64,000 bases of DNA from Solobacterium sp. (GTDB lineage: Bacteria > Bacillota_I > Bacilli_A > Erysipelotrichales > Erysipelotrichaceae). Numbering within the stretch: position 1 is the stretch's first letter; each line of letters starts with the position of its first letter. The DNA lies in NCBI GenBank assembly GCA_017404505.1, contig JAFRCE010000016.1:1-64000 (forward strand), given 5' to 3'. Positions 33,369-41,107 of this stretch are shown here, in pieces. The position numbers and the translations under genes were made by a program. A model generated the notes under the pieces. The model was not told the DNA's origin. It did not search any database and was given only the letters and a program-made list of their open reading frames with translations.

Positions 33369-33599
33369 TTAATCGCTTAATGAATGTGAATATAATTCAC
33401 TCTTCATCGTAAAAAATAATGAATTATCTGGGAGATGTAACAACTCACACATCTTTCGAATCTCGCTCGCTTTAAACTCCGTTTTGTTGTTAAGTTTCAA
33501 AAGAAAGCCCTGTTCCGAAAGACCGAGTGCTTTTGCAACATCTCTTTTAGATAATCCATTGCGCCTGATTTCCAATTCTAACTGAAGTGTATCCGCCAT
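33369..33599 (-). CDS. Cro-like helix-turn-helix regulator
   Basis: 76 residues from the ATG at 33599 after AAGGAGATCGGG. 'EIRRNGLSKRDVAKALGLSEQGFLLKLNNKTEFKASEIRKMCELLHL' is a DUF739/Cro-like XRE helix-turn-helix. As the first gene of the leftward lytic transcription unit, divergent from the repressor, it is the likely Cro equivalent. Its last residues (SELYSHSLSD) are encoded by a complete second copy of the promoter-proximal operator. No dimerisation domain beyond the core is present, as usual for Cro. Confidence 0.85.
   Translation of the reverse strand: MADTLQLELEIRRNGLSKRDVAKALGLSEQGFLLKLNNKTEFKASEIRKMCELLHLPDNSLFFTMKSELYSHSLSD
33380..33400. promoter_or_regulatory. Inverted second copy of the operator inside the cro-like gene
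   Basis: Contains the palindrome GTGAAT-ATA-ATTCAC at 33386-33400. The 21 bp from 33380 to 33400 are identical, in inverted orientation, to 33615-33635 at the leftward promoter. It is a candidate distal repressor site 235 bp from the promoter operator. Confidence 0.6.
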
Positions 33600-33614
33600 C
33601 CCGATCTCCTTTCC

Positions 33615-33629
33615 GTGAATTATATTCAC
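33615..33629. promoter_or_regulatory. Operator at the leftward promoter
   Basis: Perfect palindrome GTGAAT-TAT-ATTCAC covering roughly +1 to +15 of the leftward promoter. A degenerate version (GTGAAT-GTG-AGTCAA) lies at 33650-33664 over the -35 element. Binding by CI or Cro would block leftward transcription. Confidence 0.72.
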
Positions 33630-33635
33630 ATTCAT

Positions 33636-33664
33636 ATCTTAATTCGTTAGTGAATGTGAGTCAA
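33636..33664 (-). promoter_or_regulatory. Leftward early promoter (PR-like)
   Basis: TTGACT (33659-33664) and TAAGAT (33636-33641) on the minus strand with a 17-bp spacer, 37 bases before the cro-like ATG. Operators overlap the -35 and the start region. Confidence 0.75.
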
Positions 33665-33692
33665 CAATTTATTTCAAAAAATTAAAAATAAT

Positions 33693-33721
33693 TTGAATTT
33701 AATTCACCATCGCTATAAGAT
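33693..33721 (+). promoter_or_regulatory. Repressor promoter (PRM-like) overlapped by an operator
   Basis: TTGAAT (33693-33698) and TAAGAT (33716-33721) on the plus strand with a 17-bp spacer, 24 bases before the repressor ATG. The operator TTGAAT-TTA-ATTCAC (33693-33707) covers the -35 element, so a repressor dimer there would shut off its own gene. Confidence 0.7.
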
Positions 33722-33745
33722 AAAGACACGAAGGGATTTTGAATT

Positions 33746-34162
33746 ATGGATATCTTATACGAAAACATTAAAAGGATGCGCAAGGAGCGCAAATGGTCTC
33801 AGGAAGAATTGGCATTACGCACTGGTTACACAGATAGAAGCAGCATTGCCAAAATAGAAAAAGGTGAAGTAGATCTTGGACAATCTAAGATCCAGGCTTT
33901 TGCTGACGCCTTTGGTGTTACTCCTCAGTATCTCATGGGATATCCAGAGTCCTCCCCTCGCCCAACACTGCCTGAATTCAAAACCGCTCAGGAAGCCATC
34001 AAGTTCATACTGGAAGTTCCGATGGTTGCCCAGTTCGGTGGATATAATCTCGATACCATGTCTGACCAGGAACTGATCGATATGGCGAACCTTGTTGCCC
34101 AGCTGATCCGTGGGGTTGCCGTCAGCAATACCGGCAAGGGAGAGAATGATGATGAGCCATAA
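33746..34162 (+). CDS. CI-like repressor (XRE helix-turn-helix)
   Basis: 138 residues. Residues 6-62 form an XRE helix-turn-helix (IKRMRKERKWSQEELALRTGYTDRSSIAKIEKGEV). The remaining 75 residues are a short helical C-terminal region rather than a LexA/S24 autocleavage domain. Repression is therefore likely lifted by proteolysis through the adjacent ImmA-like protease, as in ICEBs1 and similar phages. It is transcribed divergently from the cro-like gene. Confidence 0.9.
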   Translation: MDILYENIKRMRKERKWSQEELALRTGYTDRSSIAKIEKGEVDLGQSKIQAFADAFGVTPQYLMGYPESSPRPTLPEFKTAQEAIKFILEVPMVAQFGGYNLDTMSDQELIDMANLVAQLIRGVAVSNTGKGENDDEP

Positions 34163-34190
34163 ACAGTAAAGGAGGGCAATTGAATAGATC

Positions 34191-34643
34191 ATGGATATCG
34201 TCAGTACCATCTACAGGTCGATAAAAGCATTACCGTCACAAAACATCTATGAATTATTGAGTCACTATAACATCGAGGTTCATTATGAACCTCTGCTTAT
34301 CCCTTATGGTCGGGAATCCATGATATTGTCCTCTGATACTGGACACACTGTCATCTTTTTACGACCAATCTCGGATAAGAATTATGCAGAGTTTCTGCTC
34401 TGGCATGAACTGGCACACTATGTGCTGCACTACAAGCCAAACATGAAGATGAATTACTTCCTATCCACTCGCTGGATGGAAGTTGAAATGCAGGCAAATC
34501 TTTTTGCCACTATAGGCCTGCTGCTGAATGAGAACATATCCGGATCAGATCCAGTCCAGATTGCCATCAGCAAAGGCATTCCCTCTCCCATTGCCGAAGA
34601 TACCGTAAGACGTATTCTGGCATGGGCACAAAGAATATACTAA
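34191..34643 (+). CDS. ImmA/IrrE-family metalloprotease
   Basis: 150 residues. The zinc-binding HELAH motif is at residues 72-76 (LLWHELAHYVLHY), and a likely third ligand is E99 in 'WMEVEMQANLFA'. ImmA-type proteases cleave or otherwise antagonise the phage or ICE repressor to allow induction. The gene lies 28 nt downstream of the repressor on the same strand, consistent with an operon. The C-terminus is short and lacks the Ser/Thr kinase or lid domains of larger IrrE proteins. Confidence 0.88.
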   Translation: MDIVSTIYRSIKALPSQNIYELLSHYNIEVHYEPLLIPYGRESMILSSDTGHTVIFLRPISDKNYAEFLLWHELAHYVLHYKPNMKMNYFLSTRWMEVEMQANLFATIGLLLNENISGSDPVQIAISKGIPSPIAEDTVRRILAWAQRIY

Positions 34644-34746
34644 TAAAAAATGATCCCAGCGTGTTGCAGCACTCTGAGATCAGCATAGTAAGTATCCTGG
34701 TGTGGGTCTTTACTATACCTACATTTTATCAGAAATGGAGGCTATT

Positions 34747-36252
34747 ATGAAAAAAACTACAGAAATGAACCTGATACCGGCAGTAATATATGCCCGGTAT
34801 TCATCCCAGGGCCAGCGTGAAGAATCCATTGAGGGACAGCTACGTGAATGCCGGCACTGGGCTGAGCAGAACGGTTATAGCGTTATAGGTGAATATTGTG
34901 ACAAAGCCAAGACCGGCAGATCAGACAACCGGCCGGAATTTCAAAGGATGATCAAAGATTCCAACAAGCATCTGTTTCAGGCTGTGATCTGCTGGAAGGT
35001 CGATAGATTTGCCCGTAACCGGTACGATTCGGCCATGTACAAAGCCAAGCTCCGGAAGAATGATGTCCAGGTCGTCTATGCCATGGAGACCATTGCAGAC
35101 GGCGCAGAGGGCATTGTACTGGAGTCTCTTTTGGAAGGAATGGCGGAATACTATTCTGCAAACCTTTCGGAGAATGTAAAACGCGGCAACTATGATTCGG
35201 CACTCGAATATAAGACTCTGGGTCATCCAATGCTGGGTTATACCATTGATTCTACGAGCCATTATCAGATAGATCCGAACACAGCTCCGATTGTCCGCCG
35301 GATCTTCGAGGAATATGCCTCCGGAAAACCGACTGTACAGATCTGCAAGGACCTGAACAATGATGGCTGCAGGACGCTTCGAGGTGGATTATTCAATAAC
35401 TCCAGCATTACCCGGATCGTACAGAACGAGAAATATATCGGCACATACCGGTATATGGATATCTATGCAGAGAATGTCATCCCGGCAATCGTGAGCAAGG
35501 AATTGTTTCAAAAATGCCAGCCGATCATCACAAAACGGAAGACAGCCCCTGCTGCCTCCCGGAATGCACATTACATACTTGTACCTAAACTGCATTGCGG
35601 TTTATGCGGAAGTCCTATGACGGGAGAATCAGCCAACAGCAGAGGCCAGGTCTACTACTATTACTCCTGTGCTGCCATGCGCAAGCACCATACATGTAAG
35701 AAAAAAAGAGTCAATAAAGATCTTCTGGAACAAATCGTAGTGAATGCAGTATTCGACGCAATCAATGATGAAGAGTTTATCACGGAATTTATCGACAGGC
35801 TTCTTGAATATGCCCGGAAGCAGAATGACGGCAGCATGCTGCTGGTTCTGGAAGATCGGAAGAAGGATGCTGAAAAAGCAATCCGGAATCTCCTGAGTCT
35901 GCTCGAATCTGGTCTGGAGTCTGCTTCTATCAAATCCCGTCTGATCGAACTGGAGTCAGACCTGAAGTCTCTGGAAAAGAGCATTGCCAGAGAACAGATG
36001 GAAAAACCACATTACAGCGAAGATGAGATCAGATGGTGGTTCCATCAGTTGAGATCCGGAGGAATAAAAGAAGATGAAACATTCTGCTCGCAGCTGATCG
36101 AAAGCCTGGTCAATTCAATTTACCTCTATGAAGATAAGATCATCATTGTTTTTAACCACTCGGGCAGCAATAATAAGATTACACTGAAGAACATTAAGGA
36201 TCTCCTGAAGGAGTCCGGCACTTCGTCTTTAGAAGCATCAGCCGCGCCATAA
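34747..36252 (+). CDS. Large serine integrase
   Basis: 501 residues from the ATG at 34747 (MKKTTEMNLIPAVIYARYSSQ), preceded by GGAGG six bases upstream; the open frame begins earlier but without a site. Domains: resolvase catalytic domain 1-150 with the serine in 'YARYSS' (S19), a recombinase domain about 160-270, a zinc ribbon 'CGLCG...SCAAMRKHHTC' about 284-325, and a coiled coil about 350-430 that controls synapsis. It would integrate and, with a directionality factor, excise the prophage. It is the last prophage gene before the chromosomal junction, so attP-derived sequence should lie just after it. Confidence 0.95.
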   Translation: MKKTTEMNLIPAVIYARYSSQGQREESIEGQLRECRHWAEQNGYSVIGEYCDKAKTGRSDNRPEFQRMIKDSNKHLFQAVICWKVDRFARNRYDSAMYKAKLRKNDVQVVYAMETIADGAEGIVLESLLEGMAEYYSANLSENVKRGNYDSALEYKTLGHPMLGYTIDSTSHYQIDPNTAPIVRRIFEEYASGKPTVQICKDLNNDGCRTLRGGLFNNSSITRIVQNEKYIGTYRYMDIYAENVIPAIVSKELFQKCQPIITKRKTAPAASRNAHYILVPKLHCGLCGSPMTGESANSRGQVYYYYSCAAMRKHHTCKKKRVNKDLLEQIVVNAVFDAINDEEFITEFIDRLLEYARKQNDGSMLLVLEDRKKDAEKAIRNLLSLLESGLESASIKSRLIELESDLKSLEKSIAREQMEKPHYSEDEIRWWFHQLRSGGIKEDETFCSQLIESLVNSIYLYEDKIIIVFNHSGSNNKITLKNIKDLLKESGTSSLEASAAP

Positions 36253-36285
36253 AAAGAGCAAGGCATGAAGCCATTGCTCTTTTTT
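36251..36285. terminator. Bidirectional terminator at the prophage-chromosome junction
   Basis: AAAAAGAGCAA (36251-36261) pairs with TTGCTCTTTTT (36274-36284), with an inner GGC/GCC pair and an ATGAA loop. It ends the integrase transcript and the convergent kinase transcript, whose TAA lies at 36284-36286. Confidence 0.85.
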
Positions 36286-37234
36286 ATACCATCAGTTTCA
36301 GTTTCGCATCGAGCAGTTCCAGACGGATATGGGAAGACATGAATTCGATTTCACCGTCGGTATGGACCCAGACCGGTGTATCCGTCTCGATTTCCGCTTT
36401 TTTTGTCTTTCGGACTTCCACCCCTTTGAACTTCACGTGCGAGCCGGTATAGGCATACGGGAAGATCCGGAAGAAATCAAACTGGGAAAGATGATCGGCA
36501 ATGCACAGATCCAGCAGAGAATCCGCCGGATCGGCATCCGGTCCGAATTTGAAGCCGCCGCCTTCATAGGCGGTATTCATACCGACCGCCAGCAGAAGCT
36601 TGCTGTATTCTCGGACTTCCCCGTCATCCAGCGTGATCTTCACCACCGAACGGCGGGCCGTGAAGATCTGATGCAGAGCCACCCAGATATAGATCTGTCT
36701 TCCCATATGCAGCAGATTCAGAGCTTTCTTGGCGCCGGCCCGCTGCACTTCCTCACAGATCGCCGCATCGAAGCCGATGCCGCTGCTGATATTGAACAGC
36801 CGGAAGTCTCTGCCCGGGGCCGGATTGCCGTCTTTGTCAAAGCGGTTCAGATACGTCATTTTACCGATATTGACCCTTCTTCTTACCGTGTTGTCTTTCA
36901 GCATTTTCACGATTTCCAGCGGATCGGAAGGAACGTTCAGCGCTTTGGCATAGTCATTGCCGGACCCGCTTGGCACAAAGGCCAGACGGACTCTGGCAAA
37001 GTCACGGATGCCGTTGACGGCCAGATTCAGGGAACCGTCACCGCCGATGATCAGCAGATCAACGTCTTTGTCCTCTGCCGTCAGATCGGCGGCGATCTCG
37101 TCAATACCGTAATTCAGTTCGGAAAAATGCTCACGGTAATCGATGTGATACTGTTCCAGATATTCTTTTGTTTTCTGCCAGGTTTTCATGGTTCTGCCAC
37201 CGGCACCGGCAGGATTGATAATCACTTCAAACAT
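36284..37234 (-). CDS. Diacylglycerol kinase-like lipid kinase (YegS/DgkB type)
   Basis: 316 residues from the ATG at 37234 (MFEVIINPAGAGGR), which overlaps the stop of rnz by 8 nt. The nucleotide-binding 'GGDGSLNLAVNG' and the catalytic-loop-like 'PSGSGNDYAKAL' are characteristic of the DAGKc fold. 'VHTDGEIEFM' near the end fits the lipid-kinase C-terminal domain. It phosphorylates a lipid, probably diacylglycerol or undecaprenol-like, at the membrane. The C-terminus reaches the terminator next to the prophage, so integration may have replaced or lies just beyond its 3' end. Confidence 0.88.
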   Translation of the reverse strand: MFEVIINPAGAGGRTMKTWQKTKEYLEQYHIDYREHFSELNYGIDEIAADLTAEDKDVDLLIIGGDGSLNLAVNGIRDFARVRLAFVPSGSGNDYAKALNVPSDPLEIVKMLKDNTVRRRVNIGKMTYLNRFDKDGNPAPGRDFRLFNISSGIGFDAAICEEVQRAGAKKALNLLHMGRQIYIWVALHQIFTARRSVVKITLDDGEVREYSKLLLAVGMNTAYEGGGFKFGPDADPADSLLDLCIADHLSQFDFFRIFPYAYTGSHVKFKGVEVRKTKKAEIETDTPVWVHTDGEIEFMSSHIRLELLDAKLKLMV

Positions 37235-38153
37235 TCTGTATTTCCTCGTCCGCAAAGGCCAGATCCGTCATTTCACCGTCTTTGGCGATGACACAGCCGG
37301 GATAGATCTTTTCGATTTCCTCCAGATAGATTTCCGGTTCCTTGACCGAAGGAGAATAGTGGGTAAACCACAGTCTTGCCGCTTTGGCCCGGCTGGCGAT
37401 CTCCGCTGCTTCCTGCATCAGCATGTGCTTGTTTTTCTTTGCCTTTTCCAGGCATTCCGGATCGCCGTACATGCCTTCGGCTATGAGCAGATCCGCATTT
37501 TCAGCATGCGTGACGAGCGCCTCAGTCGGCCGCGTGTCCGTCGCGTAAACCAGTTTCAGACCCTTTCTTTCCTCGGCAAGGACCTGCTCCGGCTCATAAA
37601 CTGTGCCTTCGTACGTTACCGTCTCGCCTTTCTGCAGACGGCTCCAGATCCGCATCGGCACGTTGTTCGCCAGCGCTTTTTCCTTGTCAAAACGGCGTCC
37701 TCTTGGCAGGCGGAATTCGTATCCGTAGGTCCGCACACTGTGGCGCAGCGCAAATGCCGTGACATTCATGCCGCCGGCTTTAAAACCGACCTCGTCTTCT
37801 TTCAGTTCGGCATAATGCACTTCGAAAGGCACATAGCGGGCAATGGCGAACACGCCGTCCAGGAATTCTTTCAGGCCCTGGGGACCGATGATCGTGACCG
37901 GTTCCGTCCTTTCGCTCTTGGCCATCGTCAGTAAAAGACCCGGCAGACCGGCGGTATGGTCGGCATGGAAATGCGTTAAAAGAATCGTGCCGATCTGTTT
38001 GCACGAGTATTTCTGTTTATGCAGGGCGATCTGTGTCCCTTCGCCGCAGTCGATCAGAATTTCTTCACCGCGGCAGCGAAGCAGGCACGACGTCAGCCAT
38101 CTTTCCGGCAGCGGTACCGTGCCGCCGGTGCCAAGCAGACAGACTTCAAGCAT
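37227..38153 (-). CDS. rnz: Ribonuclease Z
   Basis: 308 residues. The metallo-beta-lactamase motif II 'THFHADHTAGLPG' (H61, H63, D65, H66) and the downstream 'HSVRTYGYEFRLPRGRRFD', 'ATDTRP' and 'HYSPSVKEPEIYLEE' segments fit the tRNase Z family, which removes 3' trailers of tRNAs lacking encoded CCA and also acts on other RNAs. Length is normal. Overlap with the lipid kinase gene suggests co-translation. Confidence 0.93.
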   Translation of the reverse strand: MLEVCLLGTGGTVPLPERWLTSCLLRCRGEEILIDCGEGTQIALHKQKYSCKQIGTILLTHFHADHTAGLPGLLLTMAKSERTEPVTIIGPQGLKEFLDGVFAIARYVPFEVHYAELKEDEVGFKAGGMNVTAFALRHSVRTYGYEFRLPRGRRFDKEKALANNVPMRIWSRLQKGETVTYEGTVYEPEQVLAEERKGLKLVYATDTRPTEALVTHAENADLLIAEGMYGDPECLEKAKKNKHMLMQEAAEIASRAKAARLWFTHYSPSVKEPEIYLEEIEKIYPGCVIAKDGEMTDLAFADEEIQNV

Positions 38154-38208
38154 TTCCTACCTTCTTTCTTCTGTACTATGGTATCACATCTCGCACTTTC
38201 CCAAACAC

Positions 38209-38241
38209 AAAAAAAGGAAGCGGCCCATTCCGGTTGCTTCC
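38209..38241 (-). terminator. Intrinsic terminator of the DUF3990 gene
   Basis: GGAAGC (38236-38241 complement) pairs with GCTTCC (38216-38221 complement) on the minus strand, with seven T after the stem. It lies between the DUF3990 gene and rnz. Confidence 0.8.
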
Positions 38242-38254
38242 TTGCCGATCGTGT

Positions 38255-38785
38255 TTATTCCGCTTCGGTGATTTCATTGAGAACTCTCGCAAAGTCCGCG
38301 TCATACGCCGCCTGTTCTGCGCGGCGCTGTTCGTCGTTCCACTTCGTGATCTTTTCCGCGCGAAGCCAGCGGAGCTGCCGTACCGCCTTTTCCGTTTTGA
38401 GGGCAACCTGGGTATATTCCGGTCCGATCATCAGCAGTTTCATGGCATCTGACGGTTGCAGAAAACCGCTGCTGATAATGCCGAGCGTTTCAAAGATCGT
38501 ATCATTGGCAATCGGTCCGATCACGACATCCGCACTGAGACTGTCCTCTGCCCGGCGGTTATGAAAGATGTAGTGAAACCAGTCTTCGTCACGGCGGAAG
38601 CGGTGGATCCGCAGACCTTCCTCATCCAGCTCATATTCATTTACCACGGCATTCGCACCGGCCCAGCGATACGCGAAATCCATATCCGGTGTCAGATAAA
38701 AGCCCGGCCCGAAATCAGCATTTTTCCGGCCATGGCCGACATCCGGTTCACGGATCTCCATTTTACCTGTATGAAACAGTTTCAT
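38255..38785 (-). CDS. DUF3990 protein (ADP-ribosyltransferase-fold-like)
   Basis: 176 residues beginning 'MKLFHTGKMEIREPD'. The DUF3990 pattern 'GRKNADFGPGFYLTPDMDFAYRWA' is clear, then 'FDYIFHNRR'-like and 'ADVVIGPIANDTIF' segments. DUF3990 has features reminiscent of ADP-ribosyltransferases (H near the start, DFG-x-GFY-x-T), and members are often near toxins or in variable regions. A role in ADP-ribosylation is a guess. It has its own terminator and stands between rnz and ppaC. Confidence 0.82.
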   Translation of the reverse strand: MKLFHTGKMEIREPDVGHGRKNADFGPGFYLTPDMDFAYRWAGANAVVNEYELDEEGLRIHRFRRDEDWFHYIFHNRRAEDSLSADVVIGPIANDTIFETLGIISSGFLQPSDAMKLLMIGPEYTQVALKTEKAVRQLRWLRAEKITKWNDEQRRAEQAAYDADFARVLNEITEAE

Positions 38786-38916
38786 CTTCCTTACCTCACT
38801 GCCTTTCTCTTTCTAGCCGTGATCACAGCCGCCGCAAAAAGAAGGTTTTGTACATAATACATCTTACCTCATCTTTACGCCGGGCAGCCGCCGCACACTC
38901 CTGCCGGGCAAGGTGC

Positions 38917-38951
38917 AAAAATGCCCCTGAGCCATTTGACCCAGAGGCATT
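38917..38951 (-). terminator. Intrinsic terminator of ppaC
   Basis: On the minus strand a 10-bp stem (38942-38951 with 38920-38929, one G-T wobble) is followed by a T run. It lies 25 nt beyond the ppaC stop. Confidence 0.75.
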
Positions 38952-38975
38952 TCCTTCTGACAGATTACCCGGTGA

Positions 38976-40610
38976 TCAGATTTCCTTGATCAGCTGGGAA
39001 AGCTTCGGCATCATCTGCTGTTTGCGGGAGATGATATTCGGATCGAAGCCGGAATGATCGTCGAAGATCGTTTCGACGATATCCTTCATGACATAGGAGA
39101 GCGGTCCGTAGAAGACAAACTGCGAGCCTTCGCCCATGACGTCGGTAAACAGCATGACCAGCAGGTCGAGGTTCTTCTGAACCTGTTCCTGTTCCATGTT
39201 GGCGCGGAATTCCGGCAGGAGTTTCTGAACGTCCTCGATATGGTTGTAGTTCGTCTGGCCGATGGCGATCTTATGCTTGCCGATCTCGTAATTCTTCAGG
39301 TCGCGGTTGAGGATCTCATGCGGAGTGGAGTCCTTCAGGGCAACGGAAGCGCCGAGCATTTCCCTGGCATACGCGTCGATATCCGTAATTCCGGCTCTGG
39401 CGGCCAGCCATCTGACGGTCTGCCGGTCTTCGTCGGTCGTCGTCGCGGAACGGAAATTCAGTGTGTCGGAAAGAATTGCCGACATCATGATGCCGCTGAT
39501 CTGGGCGTCGGGAAGCAGACCGTTTTCCTTGTAAAGCTTGGAAATGATCGTGCAGGTGCATCCGCAGCGGTGGTTGCGGTATTCAATCGGCAGATCGGTC
39601 TGGATGTTGCCGATATGATGGTGGTCGACGATGGCGACGATCTGGGCTTTGTCAATGTTGCCGATCGACTGGTTGACAGCGCTGTGGTCGACAAGGGCGA
39701 TCTTGCGGCGGTTATAGCTGCGGGTGTGATAGCGGGAAATCGCGCCGACGATATATCCGTTATCGTCCAGGACCGGATAGCTTCTGACACGGGTGTTCGC
39801 CATCTTGGCAGCTACGTCTTCGACATATTCATTCTGGTTGAAGGACATGACATTCCTCGTCATGACCTGGGATATGCTGTAACTCTCGGTGATCACCTTG
39901 GCGGTATGCATCGTGTCCTGCTCGGTCGTGATCAGTCCGCAGCCCTTCTCTCTGGCAAGTTCGACGACTTCGTTGCTGACGGTCTGGCCGCAGGTAATCA
40001 CCAGACACCTGGCGCCGATCTCAATCAGTTTTTTCTGCATATCCTCATCCGAGGAAAGGATCGAGATGCCGCCGGCCAGGTCGAAGCGGGACAGTTCCCA
40101 TTCCTGTACCGTGATGATATGCACGATACCGTTCTGTGAGAACTCGTCCGGGGCAAATCTGATCTCGCCGCCGATCGTGCGGGCGATCTTTTCCAGAGAG
40201 GCTGTCGACATCAGACGGTGGAGACTGAGATCATTGTCGGTCCGGATGCGGGAAAGGTCACTGGTAGAGCAGAGCCCGCACAGCTTATCGTCGTCGTCCA
40301 CGACAAACAGTGATTTGTTCTGTGTATGCAGCATGACATGCCAGGCATGATGGACCGTCTCATTTTTGTGGATCTTGGTCGGCTTGTCCATGTCGATATC
40401 GCTCAGCATGGCCCGGGCATCAGTCATCAGGAGAGGGTTCTCCAGACCAAACCGCTTCAGAATAAATTTGGTTTCTTCATTCAGAGGTCCCTGGCGGCAG
40501 GCAACGGCTGTCTGGCCGGTCCGGTTCAGAAGATCGGTGTAGGCAATGGACGCACAGATGGCATCGCTGTCGGGATGTCTGTGTCCTGTAACATAAATCG
40601 TATTATTCAT
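38976..40610 (-). CDS. ppaC: Manganese-dependent inorganic pyrophosphatase with CBS and DRTGG domains
   Basis: 544 residues. The DHH phosphoesterase N-terminus 'VTGHRHPDSDAICAS' (metal-binding H10, H12-like, D14, D16) and the later 'VDHHHIGN' near residue 328 belong to family II pyrophosphatase. A CBS domain lies at about 68-122, a DRTGG domain at about 180-243 and a second CBS at about 248-300, inserted between the catalytic parts. CBS-PPases are regulated by adenine nucleotides and ApnA. Pyrophosphate hydrolysis drives biosynthetic reactions. Confidence 0.95.
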   Translation of the reverse strand: MNNTIYVTGHRHPDSDAICASIAYTDLLNRTGQTAVACRQGPLNEETKFILKRFGLENPLLMTDARAMLSDIDMDKPTKIHKNETVHHAWHVMLHTQNKSLFVVDDDDKLCGLCSTSDLSRIRTDNDLSLHRLMSTASLEKIARTIGGEIRFAPDEFSQNGIVHIITVQEWELSRFDLAGGISILSSDEDMQKKLIEIGARCLVITCGQTVSNEVVELAREKGCGLITTEQDTMHTAKVITESYSISQVMTRNVMSFNQNEYVEDVAAKMANTRVRSYPVLDDNGYIVGAISRYHTRSYNRRKIALVDHSAVNQSIGNIDKAQIVAIVDHHHIGNIQTDLPIEYRNHRCGCTCTIISKLYKENGLLPDAQISGIMMSAILSDTLNFRSATTTDEDRQTVRWLAARAGITDIDAYAREMLGASVALKDSTPHEILNRDLKNYEIGKHKIAIGQTNYNHIEDVQKLLPEFRANMEQEQVQKNLDLLVMLFTDVMGEGSQFVFYGPLSYVMKDIVETIFDDHSGFDPNIISRKQQMMPKLSQLIKEI

Positions 40611-40626
40611 ATCTGCACCTCAAAGA

Positions 40627-41100
40627 TTATTGAATATAGGAAAACACATTGTAATGTGCTTCATGCTGGCTGCTTTCATTTTCTTCACCAAGAAGAATCG
40701 CGCCGGTACACCCGTAGCCGGAAGGCACACCGCAGGCGCTGCTCAGTTCGCGAAAGGAAGGATCCTGAAAGACCCTGAGGGCAAACGGGGCGTACTGTGA
40801 TGCGATTTTCTGCCGTTCTGCTTCGGCTGCCATGGCATGCAGGGAGAACAGTGATTCGGCTCTTGCGGAAGGACTGCTCAGACGGGCAAAAGCCACGACA
40901 AGCAGCGGCGCGTTTCTTCCCGCGCCTTTCTCGTCCGCCAGCAGTTCCAGTTCCCTGATCATGTCAGGACGCATGATAAAGACGAAAAAAGAATCCTGTC
41001 CGGGCGCAAAGCCGCTGATGTGCACGGCAGCTTCTTCCAGGTCATGGATCAGCCGGCCATCGGGTTTCTGGTCTGTAAACGAAAGGATTTCTTTTCTCAT
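40627..41100 (-). CDS. Nitroreductase-fold protein, short
   Basis: 157 residues. 'APLLVVAFAR', 'ESLFSLHAMAAEAERQ' and the C-terminal 'LSSACGVPSGYGCTGAILLG' fit the FMN-binding nitroreductase fold, but the N-terminal arginine-rich phosphate-binding segment (RRSIR-type) typical of the family is missing, so FMN binding is doubtful. Length is at the short end for the family. It lies between map and ppaC in a leftward row. A distinct redox function cannot be derived. Confidence 0.55.
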   Translation of the reverse strand: MRKEILSFTDQKPDGRLIHDLEEAAVHISGFAPGQDSFFVFIMRPDMIRELELLADEKGAGRNAPLLVVAFARLSSPSARAESLFSLHAMAAEAERQKIASQYAPFALRVFQDPSFRELSSACGVPSGYGCTGAILLGEENESSQHEAHYNVFSYIQ

Positions 41101-41107
41101 TTCTGCC

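Larger units (their letters stand above)
1..36284. mobile_element. Prophage (siphovirus type), left end outside window
   Basis: A continuous phage gene order runs from a serine integrase at the right edge through repressor, replication, packaging, head and tail genes to a tail fibre cut by the left edge of the window. The genes are compact, mostly overlapping and on the minus strand, apart from the three lysogeny genes. The DNA is visibly more AT-rich than the chromosomal genes beyond 36,284. The right boundary is inferred from the end of the integrase gene and the convergent chromosomal gene that stops at 36284. No att core can be defined because the left end is not in the window. Lysis genes are not seen and presumably lie to the left. 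Confidence 0.93.

Noticed and set aside
34669..34746. Integrase start at 34702
   Set aside because: The first 15 codons lack a ribosome site. GGAGG lies directly before the ATG at 34747, which also gives the normal distance to the catalytic serine.
39054..40139. 361-codon open frame opposite ppaC
   Set aside because: Antisense shadow caused by the codon pattern of the GC-rich host gene. No motifs.
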